This document shows positions 25,663 to 32,620 of a DNA stretch of 64,000 bases, piece after piece. How positions within the stretch are numbered: position 1 is the stretch's first letter; each line of letters begins with the position of its first letter. The position numbers were made by a program, and so were the translations under genes. This DNA comes from Nitrosopumilaceae archaeon (GTDB lineage Archaea > Thermoproteota > Nitrososphaeria > Nitrososphaerales > Nitrosopumilaceae), in NCBI GenBank assembly GCA_900620265.3, contig UYNY03000031.1:21308-85307 (forward strand), in the 5' to 3' direction. The notes beneath the pieces were generated by a model. The model ran no database searches, was not told the origin of the DNA, and saw only the letters and a list, made by a program, of their open reading frames with translations.

Positions 25663-26612
25663 ATCGGGTACGCCCCGCACGTCCGGCAGTACCTCTTGCC
25701 CCCGGCGTCGGCGCCGCAGAACTTGCACCCGCCCTCCGCCTTTTCGTGCATCGGACAGTACCTGCGGTACAGCGAGTAGTAATAGGCCGACTCGCGGCTG
25801 CGCAGCAGCACGCCGTCGCGCTCGAGCGCCTCGCGCCGCCTCTCCTCGAACTCTGATCCCGCCATCAGCGCCTCGATCAGCCCGGCAAGGCCCGACGTGC
25901 CGGCCCCGTCCTGCATGGGCGACTTTGGGCGCCACGCTATGGCGGCGGGCACCGTCCCCTCGAACGCCTTGCGCAGGATCCACTTGCCCACCCTCCTGCC
26001 GCCGACCTCGCGCACCTTTAGCGACGCGGGCACCCGCATCGCGGCGTCGATGACGCGCCGCTCGAGGAACGGCGACCAGACGCGGACGCCGAGCTCCTCG
26101 CCTAGGAGGACGGACGTGTGCCCCATCGACGAGGCGACGCGGCGCACCTCGGCGTCAAGCTCCCCCTCTGGCATCCTCTCCATGAACCCGTACCCCGCAA
26201 AGAGCTCGTCGGCGCCGTCGCCTGTCGCCATCTCCGCGTGGCCGGCGCGCGCGGCCCACGAGGCGGCTATCTGCATCACGATCCCGTTCCTGACCTCTAT
26301 CTCGCCGAACCTGCCGAGGGCCCGCACCACGGATCCGGCCGCGTCGAGCATCTCGGAGGTGGACGCCCGGACGATCTCAAGGCGCAGCCCCGCCCCGCGG
26401 GCGGCGATCTGGCAGTACGCGAGATCCGAGGAGACAAAGTCCTCCGAGACGACCGCGACGGCGTCGGGGCGCCCGGGCAGCATGCAGGCCACGATGGTGC
26501 TGTCAAGGCCGCCGGAGAGCGCCACGAGCGGCGCGCCGCGCCCGCACGCGGCCCCCACCTCCGAGCGGATCACGCCTGCGTGGTCCATCCCCGGCGCGGC
26601 GCGCCCGTCCAT
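25659..26612 (-). CDS. Asparagine-synthetase-like PP-loop ATPase with C-terminal zinc ribbon
   Basis: 317 residues. The synthetase half of AsnB is recognisable: PP-loop VALSGGLDSTIVACML, EMATGDGADELFAGYGFMER and VWSPFLERRVIDAAMRVP. The N-terminal glutaminase domain is absent. The last ~30 residues hold CKFCGADAGGKRYCRTCG, a zinc-ribbon pattern not found in ordinary AsnB. It may make asparagine from ammonia, or adenylate another carboxylate or a tRNA/protein target; the ribbon favours a macromolecular partner (inference). The ATG is 25 bases from a TATA box shared with the divergent HTH gene. Confidence 0.82.
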   Translation of the reverse strand: MDGRAAPGMDHAGVIRSEVGAACGRGAPLVALSGGLDSTIVACMLPGRPDAVAVVSEDFVSSDLAYCQIAARGAGLRLEIVRASTSEMLDAAGSVVRALGRFGEIEVRNGIVMQIAASWAARAGHAEMATGDGADELFAGYGFMERMPEGELDAEVRRVASSMGHTSVLLGEELGVRVWSPFLERRVIDAAMRVPASLKVREVGGRRVGKWILRKAFEGTVPAAIAWRPKSPMQDGAGTSGLAGLIEALMAGSEFEERRREALERDGVLLRSRESAYYYSLYRRYCPMHEKAEGGCKFCGADAGGKRYCRTCGAYPI

Positions 26613-26632
26613 ACAATACCCTTTCCATGCAA

Positions 26633-26642
26633 GCTATAAATG
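26633..26642. promoter_or_regulatory. Single TATA box serving divergent genes (PP-loop enzyme and HTH regulator)
   Basis: GCTATAAATG reads as a TATA element on both strands (CATTTATAGC on the minus strand). It is centred ~25 bases from the minus ATG at 26612 and ~26 bases from the plus GTG at 26664. No other AT-rich element lies between the two starts. Confidence 0.65.
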
Positions 26643-26663
26643 AAGCGGCCCGCGGGGCGGGGC

Positions 26664-27065
26664 GTGCTCCTGCCAGCCGAGATCGAGTCAAAGACCCTGA
26701 TACCGGCCCTCCGGGCGATCGTCGCAAAGAGGCTTGCCGAGGACCACGGGTTGCGCGAGGACGAGATATCGGGCATGCTCGGCGTCACGCAGGCGGCCGT
26801 CAGCAACTACATACGGGGCACCAGGGGCGACCCGTCCCTCATCGCAAAGCTGCTGGCCGAGGAGCGCGTCTCGCAGATGATAGCGGAGCTGTGCGACGGG
26901 CTGGCGTCCGACAGGGCGTACACGCCGGCGAGCCTCTCGAGGTTCATCGGCCTGTGCAACTATGTAAAGTCGAGCCTGCTGATCTGCGAGATACACCACG
27001 GCCTCGAGTCGGACATCGACGAGAAGGTCTGCAAGGAGTGCGAGAGCATGCTGCTGCGCTCCTAG
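26664..27065 (+). CDS. Archaeal HTH transcriptional regulator (COG2522-like)
   Basis: 133 residues from a GTG at 26664 (in-frame ATG at 26640 would lie on the TATA box). An XRE-type helix-turn-helix is clear: REDEISGMLGVTQAAVSNYI followed by RGTRGD. The C-terminal half is helical, with CKECESMLLRS at the end. Similar single-domain regulators are widespread in archaea. It is transcribed divergently from the PP-loop enzyme through one shared TATA box, so it may control that gene and itself (inference). Its stop lies in a CTAG shared with rpoK. Confidence 0.82.
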   Translation: MLLPAEIESKTLIPALRAIVAKRLAEDHGLREDEISGMLGVTQAAVSNYIRGTRGDPSLIAKLLAEERVSQMIAELCDGLASDRAYTPASLSRFIGLCNYVKSSLLICEIHHGLESDIDEKVCKECESMLLRS

Positions 27066-27508
27066 CGCTCTGCGTACTCGATGGGTATGTTCTGATAGTC
27101 CCCGTTTGGCAGGACGCGCCGGATGGTGATGGGGATTACGCGCTGCTCTAGCTCCTCCATCGAGATGTCAAGTGATATGCGGGCCGTCTTTGGTATTGGT
27201 ATGAACGGCGGCGCACCCTGCGAGAGCTGGAGCGCCCTTGCTCCCATTATCCGCGCCTTTTCGAACCGGGTCAGCGTCGGCGGCCCCACGGTGATCCGCC
27301 CGTCGGTGCACGGTATCTCGACCGGCTCGTGCTCCTCTGAGCGCTCTACGATCTCGCGCTCCTCTATCTCGTTCAGGCGCCTCTCCATCTCGTCCCGGAC
27401 GGCCTCGGGCATGTCCTCGCCCTCGCGCCTCTCGACGACCCTGCGGTACGCCTCTAGGGCCTTGTCAAGTCCCGGGTTCTTCGGCTCCTCCTGGGTCTGT
27501 CCTGACAA
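27062..27508 (-). CDS. rpoK: DNA-directed RNA polymerase subunit K (Rpb6 homolog)
   Basis: 148 residues from a TTG at 27508. The conserved core is TLTRFEKARIMGARALQLSQ, then GAPPFIPIP and TIRRVLPNGDYQNIPI. The first ~85 residues are an acidic, charged extension (EMERRLNEIEEREIVERSEE) longer than in most archaea. Subunit K helps assemble RNA polymerase. The start is 27 bases from a TATA box used in both directions. Confidence 0.95.
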   Translation of the reverse strand: MSGQTQEEPKNPGLDKALEAYRRVVERREGEDMPEAVRDEMERRLNEIEEREIVERSEEHEPVEIPCTDGRITVGPPTLTRFEKARIMGARALQLSQGAPPFIPIPKTARISLDISMEELEQRVIPITIRRVLPNGDYQNIPIEYAER

Positions 27509-27530
27509 GCGTGGCCCGCCCCCCGGGGCC

Positions 27531-27540
27531 TTTATATAAT
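27531..27540. promoter_or_regulatory. Single TATA box serving rpoK and a divergent cyclophilin-like gene
   Basis: TTTATATAAT works on both strands. Its centre is ~27 bases from the rpoK TTG (27508, minus) and ~25 bases from the GTG at 27561 (plus). The starts are only 52 bases apart. Confidence 0.65.
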
Positions 27541-27560
27541 TCAAGCAGGCGCGGGGGCGC

Positions 27561-27929
27561 GTGGAGGCCCCGTCGCTGCGCAGGATCGTGCTGGAGGCAG
27601 GCGGCTCGACGTCGGGGATCTCGATAAGGAGGCACCTGGCCCCGAGGACGGCGGGCCTCCTGCTGCGGGCCCTGCCGGTCTCGGGCAACGCGCACGGGCT
27701 CGGCGGGTCGGCCGCGTACGTGGTGTGCGGGATCGGGGCCGGGCTCGAGAGGCCGAGGTCGTCGTTCTCGAGGGGGGACGTGGCGTTCCTGCCGCGGGCC
27801 CAGGCGGTCTGCTTTTTTACCGGCGATGTCGAGCCGGGCCCCATGACGCCGCTTGGAACGCTGGAGGACCCGGGGATACTTGACGGGATCGGCGGAGGGG
27901 ACAGGATGAGGATCTATGCGGGGCGGTAG
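27561..27929 (+). CDS. Cyclophilin-like fold protein (TM1367/PF04126-like)
   Basis: 122 residues from a GTG. The pattern NAHGLGGSAAYVVCGIG, SRGDVAFLPRAQAVCFFTGD and PMTPLGTLEDPGILDGIGGG, then DRMRIYAG, resembles the small prokaryotic cyclophilin-like family. Such proteins share the cyclophilin barrel but are not proven prolyl isomerases. The last 16 bases overlap the converging S25e gene. Confidence 0.72.
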   Translation: MEAPSLRRIVLEAGGSTSGISIRRHLAPRTAGLLLRALPVSGNAHGLGGSAAYVVCGIGAGLERPRSSFSRGDVAFLPRAQAVCFFTGDVEPGPMTPLGTLEDPGILDGIGGGDRMRIYAGR

Positions 27930-28210
27930 ATCCGGCGCCCTGCGCGTCCGCCGGCGACCGTGACGGCACCCGCCGCCTCCAGCCCCCTTAGGAACGCGCC
28001 CGCCGTGGATATGCGGACGTTCGTCTGCCGGGCAAGCCATGACGCGGTGACGGCCTTTGCCGACCTTACCGCCCCCTCGGCCTTTGCCTTGTCGATGGCC
28101 ACGTCCGGTGCCTGCCTCTTTACGCCGTCGGGCTTTTTCTTCTTTGCGTCGCCCTTTGGGCCGGCCTGCTTTTCCTTCTTTGCGGCAGTCGTCCTCTTTG
28201 CCCCTCCCAT
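27914..28210 (-). CDS. rps25e: Ribosomal protein S25e
   Basis: 98 residues: a Lys-rich N-terminal tail (TAAKKEKQAGPKGDAKKKKP) followed by a winged helix (TASWLARQTNVRISTAGAFL, GLEAAGAVTVAGG, RIYRPA) typical of S25e. CTTATAACC is centred 26 bases upstream of the ATG. The 3' end overlaps the converging cyclophilin-like gene by 16 bases. Confidence 0.92.
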   Translation of the reverse strand: MGGAKRTTAAKKEKQAGPKGDAKKKKPDGVKRQAPDVAIDKAKAEGAVRSAKAVTASWLARQTNVRISTAGAFLRGLEAAGAVTVAGGRAGRRIYRPA

Positions 28211-28283
28211 GGGGCGGCGGCCCCGCCCGTCCGGTTATAAGTCATGGCAGGCATTAAATACGGCCCCGCCGTCCATGCGGGCC

Positions 28284-28496
28284 ATGGGGGTCGTGGCCAA
28301 GGGGGCAAAGTGCGGGATCGACGGGTGCGACGAGGCCGGAGCCCGGTCGCTCGGGACCGCCCGCGTCGAGGCCGCCGGGCTCCGGGTGGCAACAGGCGGC
28401 AAGAAGGCGGTCCTCTGCAGGGCCCACTACAAGGAGTGGAAGAAGGAGTCAAAGGACGACCGGGACCTCGAGCGGGCCCGGTACGGGCGCCCCTAG
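28284..28496 (+). CDS. Small zinc-binding protein
   Basis: 70 residues from the ATG at 28284, with CATTAAATAC centred 27 bases upstream (the ATG at 28275 is too close). CGIDGCDEAG and LCRAHYKEWKKE provide three Cys and one His in a zinc-finger-like layout; the tail is highly charged. Function unknown. Its TAG stop is inside a CTAG shared with the converging dys gene. Confidence 0.65.
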   Translation: MGVVAKGAKCGIDGCDEAGARSLGTARVEAAGLRVATGGKKAVLCRAHYKEWKKESKDDRDLERARYGRP

Positions 28497-29545
28497 CCGA
28501 GGCAGTCGCGCCTGAGCCTCTCGTACATCGGCCCGAGCGAGTCGTACAGCCTGCGCTGCCTGCGCGGCCTGCAGACCTGCATCGCGTACGAGGCGATCAC
28601 CGGCAGCGCTATCGTGGCGTCGGCGTAGACGGTCGCCATGCCGCTGCGCGGGTCCTGCACCTTGCCCCAGCTCTTGCCCTCTGACAGCGTGGCGCCCGAC
28701 AGGCCGCCCGTGTCGGGGCGGGCGTCGGTCACCTGGATGATATAGTCCTGGCCGCCGTCGCTCCTGCGCAGTATCTGGTCGAGCAGCGGCCCCGTCTGCT
28801 GCGCCGTGTTCTTGGGGACGCCGCCCCCGAGCTCCAGTATGCCGGACTTTTCCGACGAGTAGACGATGGCCGCCTGCTCCAGTATCTCCCTTGCAAAGTC
28901 GAGGTTGTACCCGGTCCCGCGCAGGCGGTGCGCGGCCAGGTTGAGCGCCAGCGACGAGTCCTTCAGGGTCGAGACGTAGACGGGGACGCCGTGCCTCTGC
29001 GCGCTCGCGACAAAGCTGAGGTCCGGGCGCGGGGCGTGCTCGTTGGTCAGCTCGCCCAGCCTGGCGCAGAACTCGGCCGTCGTGAACGGGTCGCGGCCGA
29101 ACCCGGCGAACATCTTTTGGATCACCTGGTCCTGCGCCTCGAGCGTCTCGTAGAACTTTATAAAGATGTCACGGATGCGCACTATCTCGTCCCGGTACAG
29201 CCGGGCGTCGTCCACCTCGTGGCTTCCCTGGCGCACCGGCAGCCCCCACGCAAAGTGCTCCTCGTGGTACACGTTTGCACCCGTCGCGATTATCCAGTCG
29301 ACAAAGCCGCGCTCGACAAGGTCCCGCACGACGCCGCCGAGGCCGGCGGGCGTGAGCGCCCCCGACACGGTCAGGCAGATGGTCGCCCCCTCGTCTATCA
29401 TGCGGGCGTAGAGCTTTGCGGCCTCGCCGAGGCGCCTGCCGTTGAACCCGGATCCGGCCAGCGCGTCGACGAGGCCGGTTATCCCGGAGGAGGGATCAAG
29501 GCGCATGTGGGGGATGGGGGGGCCGTCAAAGGCGTGGGGGTCCAC
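28493..29545 (-). CDS. dys: Deoxyhypusine synthase
   Basis: 350 residues from a GTG at 29545; a TTTTTTACTC element is centred 27 bases upstream. It transfers the aminobutyl group of spermidine to a lysine of aIF5A. Conserved NAD- and spermidine-site segments include TVSGALTPAGLGGVVRDLVE, WIIATGANVYHEEHFAWGLP, KSGILELGGGVPKNTAQQTG, IIQVTDARPDTGGLSGATL and the catalytic-lysine region SEGKSWGKV. Assignment is secure. Confidence 0.95.
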   Translation of the reverse strand: MDPHAFDGPPIPHMRLDPSSGITGLVDALAGSGFNGRRLGEAAKLYARMIDEGATICLTVSGALTPAGLGGVVRDLVERGFVDWIIATGANVYHEEHFAWGLPVRQGSHEVDDARLYRDEIVRIRDIFIKFYETLEAQDQVIQKMFAGFGRDPFTTAEFCARLGELTNEHAPRPDLSFVASAQRHGVPVYVSTLKDSSLALNLAAHRLRGTGYNLDFAREILEQAAIVYSSEKSGILELGGGVPKNTAQQTGPLLDQILRRSDGGQDYIIQVTDARPDTGGLSGATLSEGKSWGKVQDPRSGMATVYADATIALPVIASYAMQVCRPRRQRRLYDSLGPMYERLRRDCLG

Positions 29546-29846
29546 GGGCGGCGCCCGGATCCCGGGAGTAAAAAACGGTTCGGCCGGGGGGAGCCGGATC
29601 TGGCAGGGCAGGCGGCGCCCCCGGGTGATCGACGCGGGCGGGGAACGCGCTTGTGGAAACCGGCCGCCGCGCGTCCGCAGACGGAAGGATTCCATACGGG
29701 GGCCCAAAGGGGGGGGGGCGGAACCCGGGCAGGATGTAGAGCTTGTGACATCACACGCCCGCGTACGCGCGCGGGCAAATGCCAGATCCGCCCCGGGTGG
29801 GGGTCCGCACGCTGCGGGGCCGCGCGGCCCGGATCCGCGGCGCCAG
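29546..29846. other. Intergenic region, no gene seen
   Basis: It holds the dys TATA element near 29566-29575, a G10 homopolymer at 29709-29718 and very GC-rich sequence. I see no tRNA-like T-arm and no ORF with local coding character. Confidence 0.5.
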
Positions 29847-30929
29847 TCACGAGACCAGGCGCCGCACCAGGTCGTCCGCCTCGCCGGGGGTCATCGGCGG
29901 CATCCCCATCAGGCGCAGGTTCTCCTCTACATGGGCCGGCGACTTGTGGCCGGCCAGCGGAGCCAGCACGCCGGGGACCGAGCGGAGGAACTGGAGGGCG
30001 CGCTGCGCCGGCGGCAGGTCGCCGAACTCGGGCATCGTGCCGGGCGCAAGCAGGCGGCCCTGCATGAACGGGGCGCTGGTAAAGACGCCGAGCCCGAGCG
30101 AGCCGGCCGCCTCGAGCGCCGTCACCTCGCGCCCGCCGGCCACCTGCGTCCTTTGGAGCAGCGCCTCGCCATAGTACATGTTGAGAGGCAGCTGGACGAA
30201 CCGGAGCCCGTGATCCTGCCCGCCGGCGCGCCTTGCTATGGACACGACCTCCTCCAGCGAGAGGTGGCGCGGGTCGGACGGCGGGACGCGGAGCGAGTCC
30301 CACGTCGCTATCCCATAGTGGGCTATGCGCCCCCTCTTGCGCTCCTCCTCGTACATGCAGAACGCGTCGTGGATCATCGAGTGGAGCGCCTCCATGCCGC
30401 GCGCCTGGAGCTGCCCCTCGGCGGGGTTGTGCAGGTACAGCAGGTCTATGCAGTCAAGGCCGAGGTTTGCCAGGCTCCTGTCCAGCTGGTCCCTCAGGTA
30501 CGCGGGCGACATGCAGTGGTAGGTGGGCGCCACGTCGCCCTCCTTTACTATCCCGGTGTCGGTGAACTCTTTCTTTACGTACGCCCAAAAGTCGGCGCCC
30601 GACTCCGAGTCGGCCGACAGGTAGCCGCCCTTTGTCGATACAAAGACGCCATCGCGCGGGACGCCGCCCCCGGCCGCAAGGGCCCGGCCCACGGAGCGCT
30701 CTGCGCGCTGCCCCCGGTAGTTTGCCGCCGTGTCTACCACGTTGACGCCGGCCCCGAGCGAGCTTGCGACCGCGGCCTCGACGAGGCGGTCAGTCGCGTC
30801 GTCCTGATCACCGAGGTACGTGCCCATCCCCACGGTCGAGAGGGAGAGTCCGGCAAACTCGCGGTAGCAGGCGGGGTTGGCCGCGGCGACCCTGGCGGTG
30901 CCGGCGGCGGTCGCGTGCCCGGGGATCAT
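29847..30929 (-). CDS. Aldo/keto reductase
   Basis: 360 residues. TIM-barrel NADPH-dependent oxidoreductase. Visible signatures: LSTVGMGTYLG, NVVDTAANYRGQRAERSVGR (catalytic Asp and Tyr), STKGGY (catalytic Lys), SLANLGLDCIDLLYLHNP, and the C-terminal VPGVLAPLAGHKSPAHVEEN cofactor region. Substrate unknown. A GCTTTAAATT element centred ~26 bases upstream overlaps the stop of the upstream prenyltransferase gene. Confidence 0.92.
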   Translation of the reverse strand: MIPGHATAAGTARVAAANPACYREFAGLSLSTVGMGTYLGDQDDATDRLVEAAVASSLGAGVNVVDTAANYRGQRAERSVGRALAAGGGVPRDGVFVSTKGGYLSADSESGADFWAYVKKEFTDTGIVKEGDVAPTYHCMSPAYLRDQLDRSLANLGLDCIDLLYLHNPAEGQLQARGMEALHSMIHDAFCMYEEERKRGRIAHYGIATWDSLRVPPSDPRHLSLEEVVSIARRAGGQDHGLRFVQLPLNMYYGEALLQRTQVAGGREVTALEAAGSLGLGVFTSAPFMQGRLLAPGTMPEFGDLPPAQRALQFLRSVPGVLAPLAGHKSPAHVEENLRLMGMPPMTPGEADDLVRRLVS

Positions 30930-30954
30930 GCCGGGCCGGGCGGGCGGGCCAAAT

Positions 30955-31836
30955 TTAAAGCAGTGGCGAGGCCGCGATGGCCGCGACTAGGGCGGCGCCC
31001 GAGATCCTAGAGTAGGCGATGGTGGTGCGCACGTGCGGGACGCACCCCCTGCCGGAGGATCCGGCGAGTCCGGCGGCGGCCCTTGCGGCAAGCGGCAGCG
31101 GGAGGAGGGCGGCAAGGGATATCCAGGGCAGCGGGCCGTAAAGGACGCCGGCGCAGACGGCGGCGCAGTATGCGGCCGGAAAGGCCCAGAAGAGGCGGGA
31201 TCTTGACGGGCCGGCGATGACTGCAAGGGTGCGCCTGCCGCGCGGCGCGTCGGTCGCAGAGTCGGGCATCGAGGCCGCATACAGGACGAGCGCCGACAGT
31301 GACCCGGCCGCGATGCCGGCAAAGACGGAGCCGGGCAGCACCTCGCCTGCCTGGAGCAGGGACGTCCCGGCGACTATGAGGGCGCCCTTTGCGCCGACAA
31401 AGAGCTCGCCCAGCCCGCGGCACGCTATGCTTGTAGAGTAGAGCAGCACCGATACGACTGCGAACGCGAGCAGGAGAGCCACGAGCGGGCCGCCAAGGAC
31501 GGCAAGGTACGCGCCCGCCGCGGCACCCAGTACAAGCATCGCGATGCCGGCGCGGTACACGGATGCGGGATCCAGCAGGCCGCCGGGCAGGACGCCGGTG
31601 CCGCCGCTCACGCCGGTGCTGGTGCCCGGCGTGTCGATGCCGCGCCTGTAATCCCAATAGTCGTTGAGCAGGTCGACGCTCGCGTGGAGCGCAAGCACGC
31701 CGCCGAGCGTGACGGCAGCCACCCAGGGGTCCAGTGTGCCCGTATGGGCCCACGCGACTGACAGGCCGGCCGAGACTGAGACGACGGACGCGAGCAAAAA
31801 GCGCGCGCGGACGACGCGCAGCCAGGCGGAGATCAC
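30955..31836 (-). CDS. UbiA-family prenyltransferase (MenA-like)
   Basis: 293 residues from a GTG at 31836, with about eight membrane spans. The first Asp-rich motif is LLNDYWDYRRGIDTPG, as in MenA/UbiA. The second is around YAASMPDSATDAPRGRRTL. It attaches a polyprenyl chain to an aromatic ring; MenA-like wording of motif 1 suggests a menaquinone precursor, but archaea also use UbiA enzymes for lipid and heme synthesis. The open frame upstream of the GTG is not coding-like. Its promoter is weak (GTATTC). Confidence 0.85.
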   Translation of the reverse strand: MISAWLRVVRARFLLASVVSVSAGLSVAWAHTGTLDPWVAAVTLGGVLALHASVDLLNDYWDYRRGIDTPGTSTGVSGGTGVLPGGLLDPASVYRAGIAMLVLGAAAGAYLAVLGGPLVALLLAFAVVSVLLYSTSIACRGLGELFVGAKGALIVAGTSLLQAGEVLPGSVFAGIAAGSLSALVLYAASMPDSATDAPRGRRTLAVIAGPSRSRLFWAFPAAYCAAVCAGVLYGPLPWISLAALLPLPLAARAAAGLAGSSGRGCVPHVRTTIAYSRISGAALVAAIAASPLL

Positions 31837-32329
31837 GGCGGGGGCCCCCGGACGGAATACGGGCCGCCGTGCATGATGCAGGTGCGGCTCATGCGTACCT
31901 GCGCCCTTGCGCCAGGCCGGGATCCGGGCGCGCCGCGTATGATTCAGGTATTGGAGCGCCCCGGGGGATGCAGTCGGGGCCAGGCCGCTCGCCGGGGCCA
32001 GAGCTGCATACGGGCGCCGCGGATGGCAGGTGCCGCATGTGAAGAACGCCAAGAGCACAGCAGGGGCCAAAGTCGGGGATCATTCCCAGCGCCGCTCCGG
32101 GGCCGGCTCGTGTTAAATACGTATTGGATCCGGCAGAGGTTGCGGGCCAATCGCGGATCCCGGCGCAACATGGCGTTGATAGCGCCGATGGAAAACTTGG
32201 AAACGTCCCGCGCCCAGGGCCACACGTGCCAAGCACGGGGGTTCCGCAGGCGGGGCGCGCGGGATCAGGATCCGGGACGGTGGGCAGGGCGGCCACAGTT
32301 TCGTCCCGCTGCAACATCCCAGCACAATC
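31837..32329. other. Gene-poor region upstream of the prenyltransferase
   Basis: No confident gene. A TATA-like GTTAAATACG (32112-32121) is flanked by two weak ORFs. One is a plus-strand frame from the TTG at 32140. The other is a minus-strand ORF from 32083 that begins MIPDFG, the same six residues as the PIN gene at 48.15 kb. The core TTAAATACGTAT recurs at 32526-32537. Confidence 0.45.
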
Positions 32330-32503
32330 TCACTTGCGCATCGCGGATCTTATGATCGACTGTATCTTGCCAAGCTCGCGCTCAAACGCGATCCTTTCGG
32401 GGGACTTGTACGGTGAGCCAGAGATCACCCTGAGCGACCAAGCGGAATCAGTCCAGCCGCATTCATGGCCCGGATCCCTGTCCGCCAGCCAGTCATCCCT
32501 CAT
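32330..32503 (-). CDS. Small hypothetical protein
   Basis: 57 residues from the ATG at 32503; an ATG two codons upstream is possible. ATTTAATG is centred 25 bases before 32503. The protein is acidic then basic: MRDDWLADRDPGHECGWTDS at the start, FERELGKIQSIIRSAMRK at the end, where an amphipathic helix is likely. It is shorter than usual ORF cut-offs and easily missed. No family recognised. Confidence 0.45.
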   Translation of the reverse strand: MRDDWLADRDPGHECGWTDSAWSLRVISGSPYKSPERIAFERELGKIQSIIRSAMRK

Positions 32504-32620
32504 GCCCATGCCCCGCGGGGGCGCATTAAATACGTATATGATCGGTGCGATCCTGCCCGATCGGGGGGCTCGGCCGGCCCGGGTTCAACCTATATACGAA
32601 CGGCCCCGGGGGGCGGCGCG

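Noticed and set aside
29709..29718. G10 homopolymer as a phase-variation switch
   Set aside because: It lies in an intergenic region with no reading frame for slippage to control.
32140..32355. Plus-strand ORF from a TTG about 24 bases after GTTAAATACG
   Set aside because: Arg/Gly/Pro-rich product typical of antisense or non-coding GC-rich frames, and its end overlaps the small minus-strand gene.
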